Source: Sphingobacteriaceae bacterium
GTDB taxonomy: Bacteria > Bacteroidota > Bacteroidia > B-17B0 > Aurantibacillaceae
Assembly: GCA_023251725.1 (NCBI GenBank)
Contig: JAHEYG010000022.1
Coordinates: 1-38,422 of the forward strand
Direction: 5' to 3'
DNA length: 38,422 bases
The notes below the pieces were generated by a model, which made no database searches, was not told where the DNA came from, and worked only from the letters and a program-made list of their open reading frames with translations. Shown piece after piece: positions 24,632 through 34,600 of this stretch; within the stretch, counting starts at the first letter, position 1; each line of letters starts with the position of its first letter. A program made the translations under genes and the position numbers.

Positions 24632-27088
24632 TTAATCGTGAAGTTCGATTTTAGACTTTTTACGTTTTTTCCTTTTCTTATTGCTACTATCATCACTATA
24701 ATAACCCGAACCATAACCGTATCCATAACCGTAACCATAACCATAATTATATCCATACAACCGTTTTCCGATATCAACACCATTTAATACAATGGCTAAA
24801 TTAACAACATTGTTTTCGTTTCGTAATCTATCTAAAATTTGCACAAAAGATTTTTTGGAATAGTCGGCTCTTAAAACATAAATAGGATAATCGGCAAATT
24901 TAATTGTAAGGAGACCGTCAGTAACCAAACCTACGGGCGGATTATCAATAACGATATAATCGAATTGTGTTTTAAGATATTCCACCACTTCGATTAAGCG
25001 TTTACTCATAATTAATTCGGAAGGGTTCGGCGGAATTGGTCCGGCCGTAATAAATTTAAGATTCTCGCTGGTACTTTGATGGTAACATTCGTCAATGGTA
25101 TTTATATTGGTTAAAATGGTACTCATTCCTTTATCATTATTCACCTGAAATCCTTTATGAATTCGGGGCTTACGCATATCCAAATCAATAATTACCACTT
25201 TTTTATTTGTGAAAGCCAACACACCGGCAATATTTATCGCCACAAAGGTTTTTCCCTCTCCCGAAATAGTAGAGGTAATTGAAATTACTTTCGGACCTTC
25301 TTCATTATTTATAAACTGCAAATTAGTACGAATGGTTCGGAAGGCTTCTGTAATGATGGCACGGGGGTTTTTATCAACTATTAATTGCGACACAGGAATT
25401 TCTTGTTCAAATTTTGGAACAATTCCGAGCACGGCAATACTGGCGTTGGTTTGTTTAATAATTTCGTTGAGTGATGAAATTTTATCGTGCAATATGTAAC
25501 GGAAAAACACTAATCCCAAACTTAACATTACCGCCGAAAGCATAGAGGCAAAAAGTGCATTTTTACGACTGGGAGAAACGATGGCGCCTAAATCGAGTGC
25601 TTTTTCTAAAATAATATTTTGCGAAACAAAACCCGCTTTCGAAATAGAAAATTCAGTTTTCTTTTCGAGTAACATGGTGTAATATTTTTCGCTGATAGAA
25701 TACAAACGGGTGAGGCGTGTGTGCTCTACTTCGTCTTCAGGATTTTGCTGAAATTTAGATTTATAATCGACCGATTTTCCGAGAAGGTTTTTATATTGTG
25801 TTTTGTATTTAAGTTTTACTGCGTCTAAGCTGGCCACCAATAATTTTTTTTGGTTTTCGAGTTGAAAATTTATTTGGTCGATATTTGTTGAACTTGGTTT
25901 AACCATAAACAGCAAGTTTTCTTTCTCCAATAAAAGTTTTTGTATGTTTTGAGTTATGTCTTTAATAATATTTTCATACTCTGTACCTCCCAGCAAAGAA
26001 ATCAACTCATAAATATCAATGCCTTTGTTTTTAAAAATGTTTTGCTGAATTTCATCAATAATTTTCTCCTCCATCTCCACCTTCAGCATTTGCTCTTCTA
26101 TATTCGAATACCGCACAAGGTTAGAACTTAAAATAATATCCTTTTCATCATTTACGTTTCTGCTTTTTTTGAAGGCTTGCAAATTACTTTCTGCGCTTTT
26201 TAAATCGAGGTATACCATGCTCAATTGATTATTGATAAATTCTAAAATATTTTTAGAACTTTCGCTTTTACGCTCTATGTCGTAAGTAATATACTCGTCG
26301 GATATAGCGTTAACAATGTCGCGCGATTTTAAAGGATTAACATCATTAACAGTTATTAAAATGGTTTTGGCCAGATCGTTTAATAAACGAATAGTAACTT
26401 TACCCTGTAATTCGGAAGTGACGTTATCCTTATCTTTAATTACAAAATAAGTTTTAGAATTAATTACAATTCCCGCCAAAGCCTCATTCTTAGTATATCC
26501 CGGATTTAAATATACATTAACATCCATGTCGTCGTTTTTAAACCAGGTGCCTGTAATAAAAGTAATATTTTTAATAACACCTCCTGAAGTGTATTGAATG
26601 TTACCACCTGCGGCGCCCGGATTAAAAGTGACATAAAAATTACTATTATATAAATAAGAATTTTTCATATTTATTTTCACCAGATACGGCGAACCTGTAT
26701 ACAATTCGTTGCTCTTAAAAGTTCCTTCATTAAAATAACACGACTCAATTTCCAATCGGTCAACCACCCGCTTTAAGAAAATGCGCGAACGAATTTGTTC
26801 CACTGCTTCGGCAATTTTATTATTGTTCCCATCCATCTGGCTAATTTGCAAAATCTGCGTGGCATCGTTTTTATCGTTAATCTGAACCACCGTTTTAGAC
26901 TCGAACATTTGCTGACTGTATCGTAAATACAAAAAACCAACGGTACAGGTAACGGCAAAAAATAAAATAATAAAAAAACGGCTTTTGTAAAAAAGATGGA
27001 AGAACAAGCCAATATCGATGGTACCGCTAAAACGCTCTACCCGATTTTTATAACGGTCGCTTTCATTATCAATTTGCGCGTTTAACAT
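24632..27088 (-). CDS. wzc: Polysaccharide co-polymerase/BY-kinase (Wzc-type tyrosine autokinase)
   Basis: An inner-membrane protein of 818 residues that controls chain length and export of an envelope polysaccharide. It has a Wzz domain with TM1 at about 35-56, a long periplasmic coiled region (about 270-460), TM2 at about 508-530, and a cytoplasmic BY-kinase domain with Walker A ISGEGKT (K613), Walker A' VVIIDLDMRKP and Walker B YIVIDNPP (near 712-719). The C-terminus has ten Tyr residues in a Gly-Tyr repeat (about 772-795), then an acidic-Ser patch and a basic KKRKKRKK stretch. The Tyr cluster is the usual autophosphorylation target, here unusually regular. Three bases separate it from wza. 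Confidence 0.95.
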   Translation of the reverse strand: MLNAQIDNESDRYKNRVERFSGTIDIGLFFHLFYKSRFFIILFFAVTCTVGFLYLRYSQQMFESKTVVQINDKNDATQILQISQMDGNNNKIAEAVEQIRSRIFLKRVVDRLEIESCYFNEGTFKSNELYTGSPYLVKINMKNSYLYNSNFYVTFNPGAAGGNIQYTSGGVIKNITFITGTWFKNDDMDVNVYLNPGYTKNEALAGIVINSKTYFVIKDKDNVTSELQGKVTIRLLNDLAKTILITVNDVNPLKSRDIVNAISDEYITYDIERKSESSKNILEFINNQLSMVYLDLKSAESNLQAFKKSRNVNDEKDIILSSNLVRYSNIEEQMLKVEMEEKIIDEIQQNIFKNKGIDIYELISLLGGTEYENIIKDITQNIQKLLLEKENLLFMVKPSSTNIDQINFQLENQKKLLVASLDAVKLKYKTQYKNLLGKSVDYKSKFQQNPEDEVEHTRLTRLYSISEKYYTMLLEKKTEFSISKAGFVSQNIILEKALDLGAIVSPSRKNALFASMLSAVMLSLGLVFFRYILHDKISSLNEIIKQTNASIAVLGIVPKFEQEIPVSQLIVDKNPRAIITEAFRTIRTNLQFINNEEGPKVISITSTISGEGKTFVAINIAGVLAFTNKKVVIIDLDMRKPRIHKGFQVNNDKGMSTILTNINTIDECYHQSTSENLKFITAGPIPPNPSELIMSKRLIEVVEYLKTQFDYIVIDNPPVGLVTDGLLTIKFADYPIYVLRADYSKKSFVQILDRLRNENNVVNLAIVLNGVDIGKRLYGYNYGYGYGYGYGYGSGYYSDDSSNKKRKKRKKSKIELHD

Positions 27089-27091
27089 TTC

Positions 27092-27847
27092 TTATTTTGT
27101 TCTAACCAAAGTATAAATTAAAAATGTGGTGGAAATTAAAGTTACAAGAGGAGTTAACTCCGTTACTAAAGTTCTTGCTAAACGGTATCGGGGTTCTACA
27201 TAAATAATATCATTTGCTAATACGCGTGTATTGCCGGCTGCCAATCCATCAATGTGCGATAAATCCATAATAAAAACCTGAGGTTTTGTGTCGTTAATGG
27301 TTCTCAATAATTTTACTTTGTATGCTTTTGAATCTTCGGTTAAACCGCCCGCTAAGGCAATTGCTTCTATAACGGAAGTATTGTTATTGGATAATGTAAT
27401 TGATTTTGCTAAACCTCCGTTGCCGGGAAATACGATTACCCGCTTATTGGTAACTTTTAAACTAACAAAAGGTTTAACGTAATATTCGGCATACTTGTCT
27501 TCCAAAAATTTCTCTGCTTCTCTCAACGACATTCCCTCCAGTTTAATATTCCCAATCATTGGAAGTTTCACGGTTCCGTCGGTTTCAACCATTACATCCA
27601 AATCATTTCTAAAAGCAGTTGCATTAATGGAGTTTGCAAGGTCAATTAGTTTAAATCCGTCGTTAGTAAAAACCCGGTATTGAATCGCATCATTATGAGC
27701 AATTCTATAATTTAATTTAGAAATAGAATCCGAAAGCAAAGCATAAACATAATTTTTGGGAGTTCTTAACATTAAATTCGACCGGATAATTTTGCAGGAC
27801 GATAAACCCATTAAACAAATCGGAATCAGTAATATCAGTTTACGCAT
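27092..27847 (-). CDS. wza: Wza-type polysaccharide export lipoprotein (Poly_export + SLBB)
   Basis: An outer-envelope export protein of 251 residues in the short form common in Bacteroidota. The frame is open upstream to a TTG at 27883, but the ATG at 27847 places the lipoprotein signal correctly: MRKLILLIPICLMGLSSC with C18. The Poly_export domain follows (IQYRVFTNDGFKLIDL ... GTVKLPMIGNIKLEGMSLREAE ... YYVKPFVSLKV), then an SLBB domain (VFPGNGGLAKSITL ... EAIALAGGLTED ... VLANDIIYVEPR) and a C-terminal hydrophobic helix (about 228-248). It is the first gene of the tight six-gene run and is preceded by a TAnnTTTG match. Confidence 0.93.
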   Translation of the reverse strand: MRKLILLIPICLMGLSSCKIIRSNLMLRTPKNYVYALLSDSISKLNYRIAHNDAIQYRVFTNDGFKLIDLANSINATAFRNDLDVMVETDGTVKLPMIGNIKLEGMSLREAEKFLEDKYAEYYVKPFVSLKVTNKRVIVFPGNGGLAKSITLSNNNTSVIEAIALAGGLTEDSKAYKVKLLRTINDTKPQVFIMDLSHIDGLAAGNTRVLANDIIYVEPRYRLARTLVTELTPLVTLISTTFLIYTLVRTK

Positions 27848-27860
27848 AATTGTGTTTTTA

Positions 27861-27868
27861 CAAAGATA
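27861..27868 (-). promoter_or_regulatory. Candidate -7 box upstream of wza
   Basis: TATCTTTG on the minus strand matches the Bacteroidota -7 consensus TAnnTTTG exactly and ends 13 bases before the wza ATG. No good TTTG element lies 19-21 bases upstream, and the resulting leader would be very short, so the call is tentative. Confidence 0.35.
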
Positions 27869-27933
27869 AAATATATAGGGCAATTTATACTATGATTAAA
27901 TTGATTTTTGTGATTAAATGATTTGAATAATGG

Positions 27934-27998
27934 GTATTGTGACGGGAGTATTGTGCCCTCAATCCCTTTAGTCCCTTTAATCCCTTCAACCCATTCAC
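27934..27998. repeat. Short direct repeats upstream of wza
   Basis: GTATTGTG occurs twice, at 27934-27941 and 27948-27955, 14 bases apart. Directly after it, four imperfect 9-base units with consensus TCCCTTTAA run from 27963 to 27998. Both lie between the pgpH-like stop and the wza promoter candidate. They could be regulator binding sites or a decayed repeat element. Confidence 0.5.
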
Positions 27999-28031
27999 TC
28001 TTTTTGCTTCATTTTCCGTATTTTTTCGCAT

Positions 28032-30068
28032 TTATCTGGGGTATTCTATTCTAACGTGGTACATATTTATAAGTCGCTTTTTAAATATTTTTTTAACTAA
28101 AGTTATGTCTTTAAAAGTAATATCGGCATTAATAAACTGGTTTTCTTTTACCTTATAATCAATTATTTTATCTACCAAATCGTTAATGGCTAAGGCATCG
28201 TATTTCTTCAAACTTCTGGAGGCGGCCTCTACCCCATCGGCCATCATTAAAACCGCCGTTTCCTTGCTAAAAGGTATGGGTCCGGGATACCTGAAAACTT
28301 CTTCATTCACCTCTTCACCCAGATGCTCATTTCTAAAATTATTCAAAAAAAATCGAACGGTAGTAGTGCCGTGATGAGTTCTTATAAAATCGATAATTTG
28401 CTCAGGTAACTTATGTATTTTGGCTCGTTCGATACCTTTTATAACGTGCGAAATAATAATTTTTGCGCTCTCTTCGGGCAAAATTTCGCTGTGCGGATTT
28501 ACTTCCCCAATCTGATTTTCGGTAAAATAACGCGGATTATCAATTTTACCAACATCGTGGTACATGGCGCCCGCTCTAATTAATAACGAATTACCGCCAA
28601 TGTGAAATACAGCTTCTTCTGCTAAATTAGCTACTTGCAATGAGTGCTGAAAAGTGCCCGGAACTTTTTGTGATAATTCGCGAAGCAAGGGCGCGTTTAA
28701 ATCGCATAATTCCATTAGTGTGAAATCGGAAATAAATCCGAAAGTTTTTTCGGCCAGAAAAATAAACGGATACGCCAATAAAATTAAAATTGAACTAATT
28801 ACAAATGGTAAATAAAATATTTTTTGCGACAACACTTTTTCGTTGCCGTTTATTAAATTATACGAAACATAAGCCGCCATATAAAAAGTTAATACTACCA
28901 TGGCCGAAATAATAAGTTCTTTTCGCTTGCGCATTTCGGCTACACTAAAAACGGTTCCCATGCCGGTTACCAATTGTACAAAAACAAATTGAAATCTCTC
29001 GGTGGCAAAAAATGAGCAAAGTAAAATGCAAATCAAAAACGTAAATAAAGCGGTGCGGCTGTCAAAAAAAATACGAATTAAAATGGGCACCAAAGCAAAT
29101 GGCAGCGACCATAAAAATAAAACACCGTAAGGCGCTACTTTAGCGGTGATGACAGTGGCTAAAATAACTACTAAAAAAATAAAAGTTACCTGAGAATTTT
29201 GCCCGAAAATATTTCTTCTGAAAAAAGCAAGATACAGCATTAATATGGCCAATACCATTGCTGATAAAATAATCCGGCCAAAAATATTAAACCAATTATT
29301 TTCAACAAAATTATTTTGTTGCGCTAAATACGTATTTACAATTTCTCTTTTTTCGGTTGTAATATCTTCAAATTGTTTTATTAAACAATCGCCGGATTTG
29401 TAATTAGATTTATATAACGAAAGGCTTTGAATGTTTTCGTTAAGATTTTTTTCTGTGAAATGTTTGTCAAAAAAAATAGTGATAGAAATGTATTTCAAAC
29501 AAACGTCAATTATTTCTTCCTTAGCGGGATTATCGCGTAAATTTTTTTGAAAATAAGCCATCGCATCATTTAAGGTATAAAAATTATAATACATGGCTTG
29601 TTCGGCCACCCCATTATTAATTACAAAAATATTTTTTAATTTATTTTGGGATATTGAGCCGGTTGAAATATCTAATTGCTCGATAATGCCTTCGGCATAA
29701 ACTGTATCGAGTAATTGAAACGCTAATTTTAAATTGGCCGAATTTTTTTGGGAAGCAATCAGGCTTTTTAATTCGGTGAGATTATTTTCTTTTTCTTCTG
29801 TTTTCGTAACAAAATACAGCGCCGAAGAATTTATTATTTTTGCTTGTTCATTCTTAAATGAGGCATCGTCTTTTTTAATAAAAATATCCACCTCGGTAAT
29901 TAAATCTTTATACGGCCAAATTTTTAATCCTTTAATTGAATTGATGGAGATTTTATTTTCGCCTATACCTTTGGGCAAAAAATAAGCTATAAGCAAAATC
30001 GAAAAAAAGTATAATGCTATTTTATAAACAAGCGAATGCTTATCGCGCAGTATATTTAAAATGTTCAC
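28032..30068 (-). CDS. 7TM-HD domain protein, PgpH-like cyclic-di-AMP phosphodiesterase
   Basis: A polytopic inner-membrane protein of 678 residues. A first TM segment (about 15-30) is followed by an external 7TMR-HDED-type domain (to about 260), seven hydrophobic segments (about 265-465) and a cytoplasmic HD domain with QHSLQVANLAEEA, MYHDVGK (H504, D505), NPHSEILPEES and IRTHHGTT. In the characterised PgpH family this domain hydrolyses c-di-AMP, tying osmotic or wall status to signalling; activity here is inferred from the motifs. The start is GTG with an in-frame TAA immediately before it. It is separated from wza by 184 bases and is probably transcribed independently. Confidence 0.9.
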   Translation of the reverse strand: MNILNILRDKHSLVYKIALYFFSILLIAYFLPKGIGENKISINSIKGLKIWPYKDLITEVDIFIKKDDASFKNEQAKIINSSALYFVTKTEEKENNLTELKSLIASQKNSANLKLAFQLLDTVYAEGIIEQLDISTGSISQNKLKNIFVINNGVAEQAMYYNFYTLNDAMAYFQKNLRDNPAKEEIIDVCLKYISITIFFDKHFTEKNLNENIQSLSLYKSNYKSGDCLIKQFEDITTEKREIVNTYLAQQNNFVENNWFNIFGRIILSAMVLAILMLYLAFFRRNIFGQNSQVTFIFLVVILATVITAKVAPYGVLFLWSLPFALVPILIRIFFDSRTALFTFLICILLCSFFATERFQFVFVQLVTGMGTVFSVAEMRKRKELIISAMVVLTFYMAAYVSYNLINGNEKVLSQKIFYLPFVISSILILLAYPFIFLAEKTFGFISDFTLMELCDLNAPLLRELSQKVPGTFQHSLQVANLAEEAVFHIGGNSLLIRAGAMYHDVGKIDNPRYFTENQIGEVNPHSEILPEESAKIIISHVIKGIERAKIHKLPEQIIDFIRTHHGTTTVRFFLNNFRNEHLGEEVNEEVFRYPGPIPFSKETAVLMMADGVEAASRSLKKYDALAINDLVDKIIDYKVKENQFINADITFKDITLVKKIFKKRLINMYHVRIEYPR

Positions 30069-30153
30069 TTATACAAAGTAAAAACAATGCGCTATACCCA
30101 ATAGGGCCAATCTTCATTATTATTAACACCGTGATTTTAATTAAGGAAGGGTT

Positions 30154-31686
30154 TTACCTCAACAAACTTAAATGCCCTTTTAATTGATGTTGCTCGTCAT
30201 TAATATTAAAACTAACAACATAAAAATAAACGCCGTTACTGCAAGCTTCACCGCTCATTGTATGCCCATCCCATTTTATCGCGGGCGTTGAATAACTACT
30301 AACAGTTGAATAAACCGGCAAGCCCCAGCGATCATAAATATTCATTGTAAAATTTTTAATGTGATGGTTTATTGCACTAAAATTAATATACCAAGTATCA
30401 TTTACCCCATCGTAGTTTGGGGTAAAAATATTTGGTGCGGTAAAAGTTGGGATGCAATCATCAATGGTAATTTTCACAGAATCGTTGCTTACAAAACTGC
30501 ACTCCTTCCTTTGTAAATTATAAATTGTTGCAACTGTTGGGTTGGCAATTGGTGTTGCGCAATTGGTGCAACTTAAACCCGCTGCCTGCAACCAAACATA
30601 ACTTGTAAAAGACAAACTATCCTTTGTGCCAATTTGAATAGCATCACCTAAACAAATAATTGTATCATTACCGGCTCTGGCTTGCGTTGTTGGCGTTATA
30701 ATACTTACAATAACACTATCGCTTGTTGTAATACTGCATTGTTGTTTGGTTAAATAATATTTTGTTGTTACTAAGGGTTTGGCAACAGGGTTGGGGCAAT
30801 TAGTACAACTCAGAGTTGACTGCCACCCGCCTACCGAACCCTGCCAACTGTAAGTAGCATCCCAAGCACTATCGGTTCCTAAAATTACACTGTCGGCCGC
30901 GCATTTTTTAATAACAGCAAGACCCGCATCTGCATTACCAATTTCTACAACACTAATATCATCAATATAATATAGCGCACCATCATATCCACTTACGTTT
31001 ATTAGTGGCTTTATTTGTTGTTTAATTGTATTCGCATCGTTTCTAAAATTGCCAAATGTTATAAAGTTTTCAGTTCCATTAGCGACATAAATACCATTTT
31101 CTTTTATCCAGTTTATTGAATCGCCAATAAGTGTGCTAGTTTCAAAAGCAGGAGTTGCATTAATGATAGTTGGTGGAGAAGCGGTACCGTTAATAATTGA
31201 ATCATTACTTAAATAAAAGCCAATATTTGCAGAAGTAAATCGGCTAAATTCTTCCAAACTTACATAGAATGTTACACAGTATGTTTTTCCAAACTTTAAA
31301 GTTTGTTTTAGTTTGTTTTTTATATTTTCTCGGTATTGCGTAGGATTAACACAATAAGTCGCAAAACCTGCATAAGCATTTCCTGTTCTTGGAATTTGAA
31401 ATCCGTAATAATTTAGCGGAACACCAACGACCGTGGAATTGGGAGCCGCAACTGTTGAAAAATTTGCGCAGGAATTAAAATAATCTGGGCTACTTGGAAA
31501 AACAGGATTAAACCAATATTTGGAAAAAATAACCGCTCCTGCAAAATCCGGGCACTTAATAGTATCTTCAAAAGAATAATTATTAACCAGATTTTGAATA
31601 ATCTGTGTTTTAAAGTTTAAAAACAAAACACAAAAGAGAAGACTAAAAAGCTTTCTCTTTTGTGAATAAAACACAAAGTGTTTCAT
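30154..31686 (-). CDS. Large secreted protein with gliding-motility-associated (T9SS type B) C-terminal domain
   Basis: A 510-residue exported protein. After a signal peptide (ends near NFKTQ) comes a jelly-roll-like domain (about 30-250) starting LVNNYSFEDT and ending ALYYIDDISVVEIG. Two tandem 75-residue Ig/PKD-like repeats follow, each with a CTNCxxP motif, a TxYxL strand and a C...DSVxI end. The last 95 residues are the CHU_C-type domain (FTPNYDGVNDTWYI ... MNIYDRWGLPVYS ... WDGH ... SNGVYFYVVSF), a type B sorting signal for T9SS. Secreted adhesins of gliding bacteria often have this build; ligand unknown. Its N-terminal domain is related to that of the gene 10 bases upstream, with which it forms an operon. 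Confidence 0.85.
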   Translation of the reverse strand: MKHFVFYSQKRKLFSLLFCVLFLNFKTQIIQNLVNNYSFEDTIKCPDFAGAVIFSKYWFNPVFPSSPDYFNSCANFSTVAAPNSTVVGVPLNYYGFQIPRTGNAYAGFATYCVNPTQYRENIKNKLKQTLKFGKTYCVTFYVSLEEFSRFTSANIGFYLSNDSIINGTASPPTIINATPAFETSTLIGDSINWIKENGIYVANGTENFITFGNFRNDANTIKQQIKPLINVSGYDGALYYIDDISVVEIGNADAGLAVIKKCAADSVILGTDSAWDATYSWQGSVGGWQSTLSCTNCPNPVAKPLVTTKYYLTKQQCSITTSDSVIVSIITPTTQARAGNDTIICLGDAIQIGTKDSLSFTSYVWLQAAGLSCTNCATPIANPTVATIYNLQRKECSFVSNDSVKITIDDCIPTFTAPNIFTPNYDGVNDTWYINFSAINHHIKNFTMNIYDRWGLPVYSTVSSYSTPAIKWDGHTMSGEACSNGVYFYVVSFNINDEQHQLKGHLSLLR

Positions 31687-31696
31687 TGCATTTTTT

Positions 31697-34600
31697 TTAT
31701 CGGTTAATAATTAACTTATCTGCTTTAATTATAGTATTATCTTTAATTATTTTATATAGGTAAGTACCACTGTTAAACGAACTAATATCCAATTTGGTTG
31801 CATTATTTTCGAGTTTCTGGCTATGTATTTTTTCACCAATAATATTGTAAATTTCAATAGTTGCATTTTCCACTTCGGTAGTAATAAACAATTCGTTGCC
31901 GGCAGGATTCGGGAAAACTTTTGTGTTTATCGCCTCAATACTGCTGTTTAATGCTGTTTCGGGAGCTAAAAAACGATTTGTTCCGCCAAAGTTTGGTACG
32001 TTAAATTCGCAGGCATTGCTATAAGATAAAGTATCGTACCGGCTTAATAAAGCCCGCGCCTGATAAACACTTGTTCCGTCGGTAAACGGGCATAACTGCG
32101 CGAGCGTTCTTAAATTATTTACATCATTAACGCTTACTAAACTATCGGCTTGCAAATAGGTAAGGTAAATGCTATTAAAATCTTTTTGGTTTTGTTCAAT
32201 GCCGGTAACGGGCGTAAAGGTGTTGTTCAAATTTTTGGCAGTGTTTAAATTACCAACATTTTTTGTTACCGCGTAGTTATTGGCGAGACTGTCAATATTA
32301 AAAAATGTACCGATGGAGCCGGAAGCCGAGGTATTCATAAAAGCAGTCGCTCCCGTAATGCTGTTTGTATTAACGGCTTGTTTTTTATAAGCGTCATAAA
32401 CCCCCTTACGGCCCATAAACACTGTTTGCTGTGTATTAGTACCAAAATCTAAACCGGTTCCAAAAAAAGCGGCATTGCCTCCACTTAAATGACGCATTAA
32501 TTTTTTGGGGTTACTGCAATTGGCTAAATTATTATATTGAGTTATGCTGATTTGAGGTACAAATGCTTGCGATGGATTAGCACCACCATTAGCAAAATTT
32601 ACCTGAGGAAAATATGAAACAGCCGGTTTACTATTATCGTAATAAATTTTTGCTGGGCTTACCGGAAAGCTCGGGGGATTATATCTATTTGAAAAATTAT
32701 TGCAATAACTGTCAGCTATAATAAAATTACCCCATATATCGTTACTCGCCCCAAAGGTTAATGCTACCGGAACACCAACATCGCCTGTCCATGCATTTCC
32801 TTCTAAATATAAACCAATTAAAACTTTTTCGGAAGTATCGGCTAAAGTGTTTCGGTAAATCGTACTCGGGCAAGCTCCCTGAAATTTTAAACAAGCGCCG
32901 GTTCTATTAATATCGTTGCAAGCATAAGTATTGTTGCTCGCAATGCCGGTAATAATTCCATTGGTAAAAGCACTCGATGCATTACTTGGGTTACATCTAA
33001 TTGTGTTATTACTTATTAAACAATTAACCGTATTATTTAGCTGTATTCCGGCGTTAAAAACATTAAAAGGCGGCTTTTTAATCACAATAAAATTATTTGA
33101 TATATCAGTCCCGTAAGTATTAAGAGCTAAAACTCCGTTTAACGAACCGCTGAAGAAATTTAAGTTAACATCGTAAAACGCGTTAGGCGATGTGGTTATT
33201 TCGTTCAGAAAAACATTATAAAAATTATTATACGGCGGGTTAACATTACTTAGAGTATTACTAATTATGCTTGCATTTATACTGCTGTTATCGAAACCAT
33301 AAAAAGCATAAGCCGCATCGGTAAATTTATTATCGGTAATACTTACCGATTGAGTGGCGGGTGATGGCGCGTACCATTTTGTAACTTCTATGCTGTACCG
33401 GTTTATTCTATTAAAATCGTTTTCATTTACGTTAAGAGTTCCAGCGCCGGTGGCATAAATTGCATCGGTACAATTTGTAAAAATATTTTTATATTTCGGT
33501 GAATAATAACCAATTTTAGAATGACCGCTAGAACTATAAATAGCTCCTAAGCTTGGGCTTGAACTAGTACTACTAACAAAAATATTTTGAAACAAATTAT
33601 TTTTAATAAAAATATTACTATTAAAATTAGCAACCCCTTCGTTTAAAAAATCAAAAAAATTTGTTAGCGAATTTGGAGCTGCGGTAAAAGTGTTATCCCC
33701 AATTGATACTAAAAGATTCTGAGGAGTCGTAGTAGCTGTAACATTTAAAAAAATTATCCCTGCTTCACCACGAATAGTATTACTTATTGCAAGTATTGGT
33801 GACCCCTTTAAAAATCCAACAGGCTTTGCGCTTAACGAAGCAGAAGGAAATATTGACGTAACTGCAGTGCCTGAAGTAAAAATTGCATTATACGAAGCGG
33901 CATTAAGGTTTCGTGAAGTGAAAATGCTACTGGTAATTCTAAAATTCGGTCCCGGGCCTGCATTACTAAAAATAACATTAAACATTCCAACGCCGAATTG
34001 GTTTTTATTAAAAATTGAATTAATAATATTTATACCTGGGTGCGTTATTACAGGTCCAAAAAAATTGCCGCCTCCTATTGCGGTTCCTGCATCTTCAAAA
34101 ACAGAATTGGATATTGTTAAGTCACTAACGGTCGCCACACCAATCCACATTTTATTACAGCCATACCAATACGAATGGTCTATAACGGTAGGAGCATTTT
34201 GTTTTACCTGGTTTGCTTCTTCAAACGCAATATTTGTTAAGTTAAATTGTACAGGCGTTGAAATCGTTAAATCTCTGCGCACGGTGTAAGCGCCGGTAAT
34301 AATGCCAGACGTAGGCGCAGCAATATTTCCTGTATAAACATTTGAGCCAGCAAAACCACCAGTTAGAGTTAAAGGAAATTTTGGAATTCCGGTTGTGGTG
34401 CTTGGTACTATGGTAACATTAGTTAAAACAATTTGATTTGTAGAGCTATTAACACAACAGGCTGTTCCCGTAACAGAAACGCTTGCAGTATTAAAACATC
34501 CATTAGGATCAGTTCCGCTAACGGTATAAATAGTATTTCCGGTAAGAGCCGGAGTGATTACACTGGTACCGATTTGATTATTTGGTAACCATGTATAGGT

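Noticed and set aside
24711..24760. Tandem repeat as an assembly artefact or CRISPR-like array
   Set aside because: The units are 6 bases long, in frame, and encode the Tyr-rich tail expected at the end of a BY-kinase.
27848..27883. Earlier start (TTG at 27883) for wza
   Set aside because: It would put 12 residues before the lipoprotein signal, and the -7 box lies inside this stretch.
33867..34289. Open frame of 140 codons on the plus strand
   Set aside because: It lies antisense inside the beta-helix gene, has no recognisable domain, and follows the codon pattern of the opposite strand.
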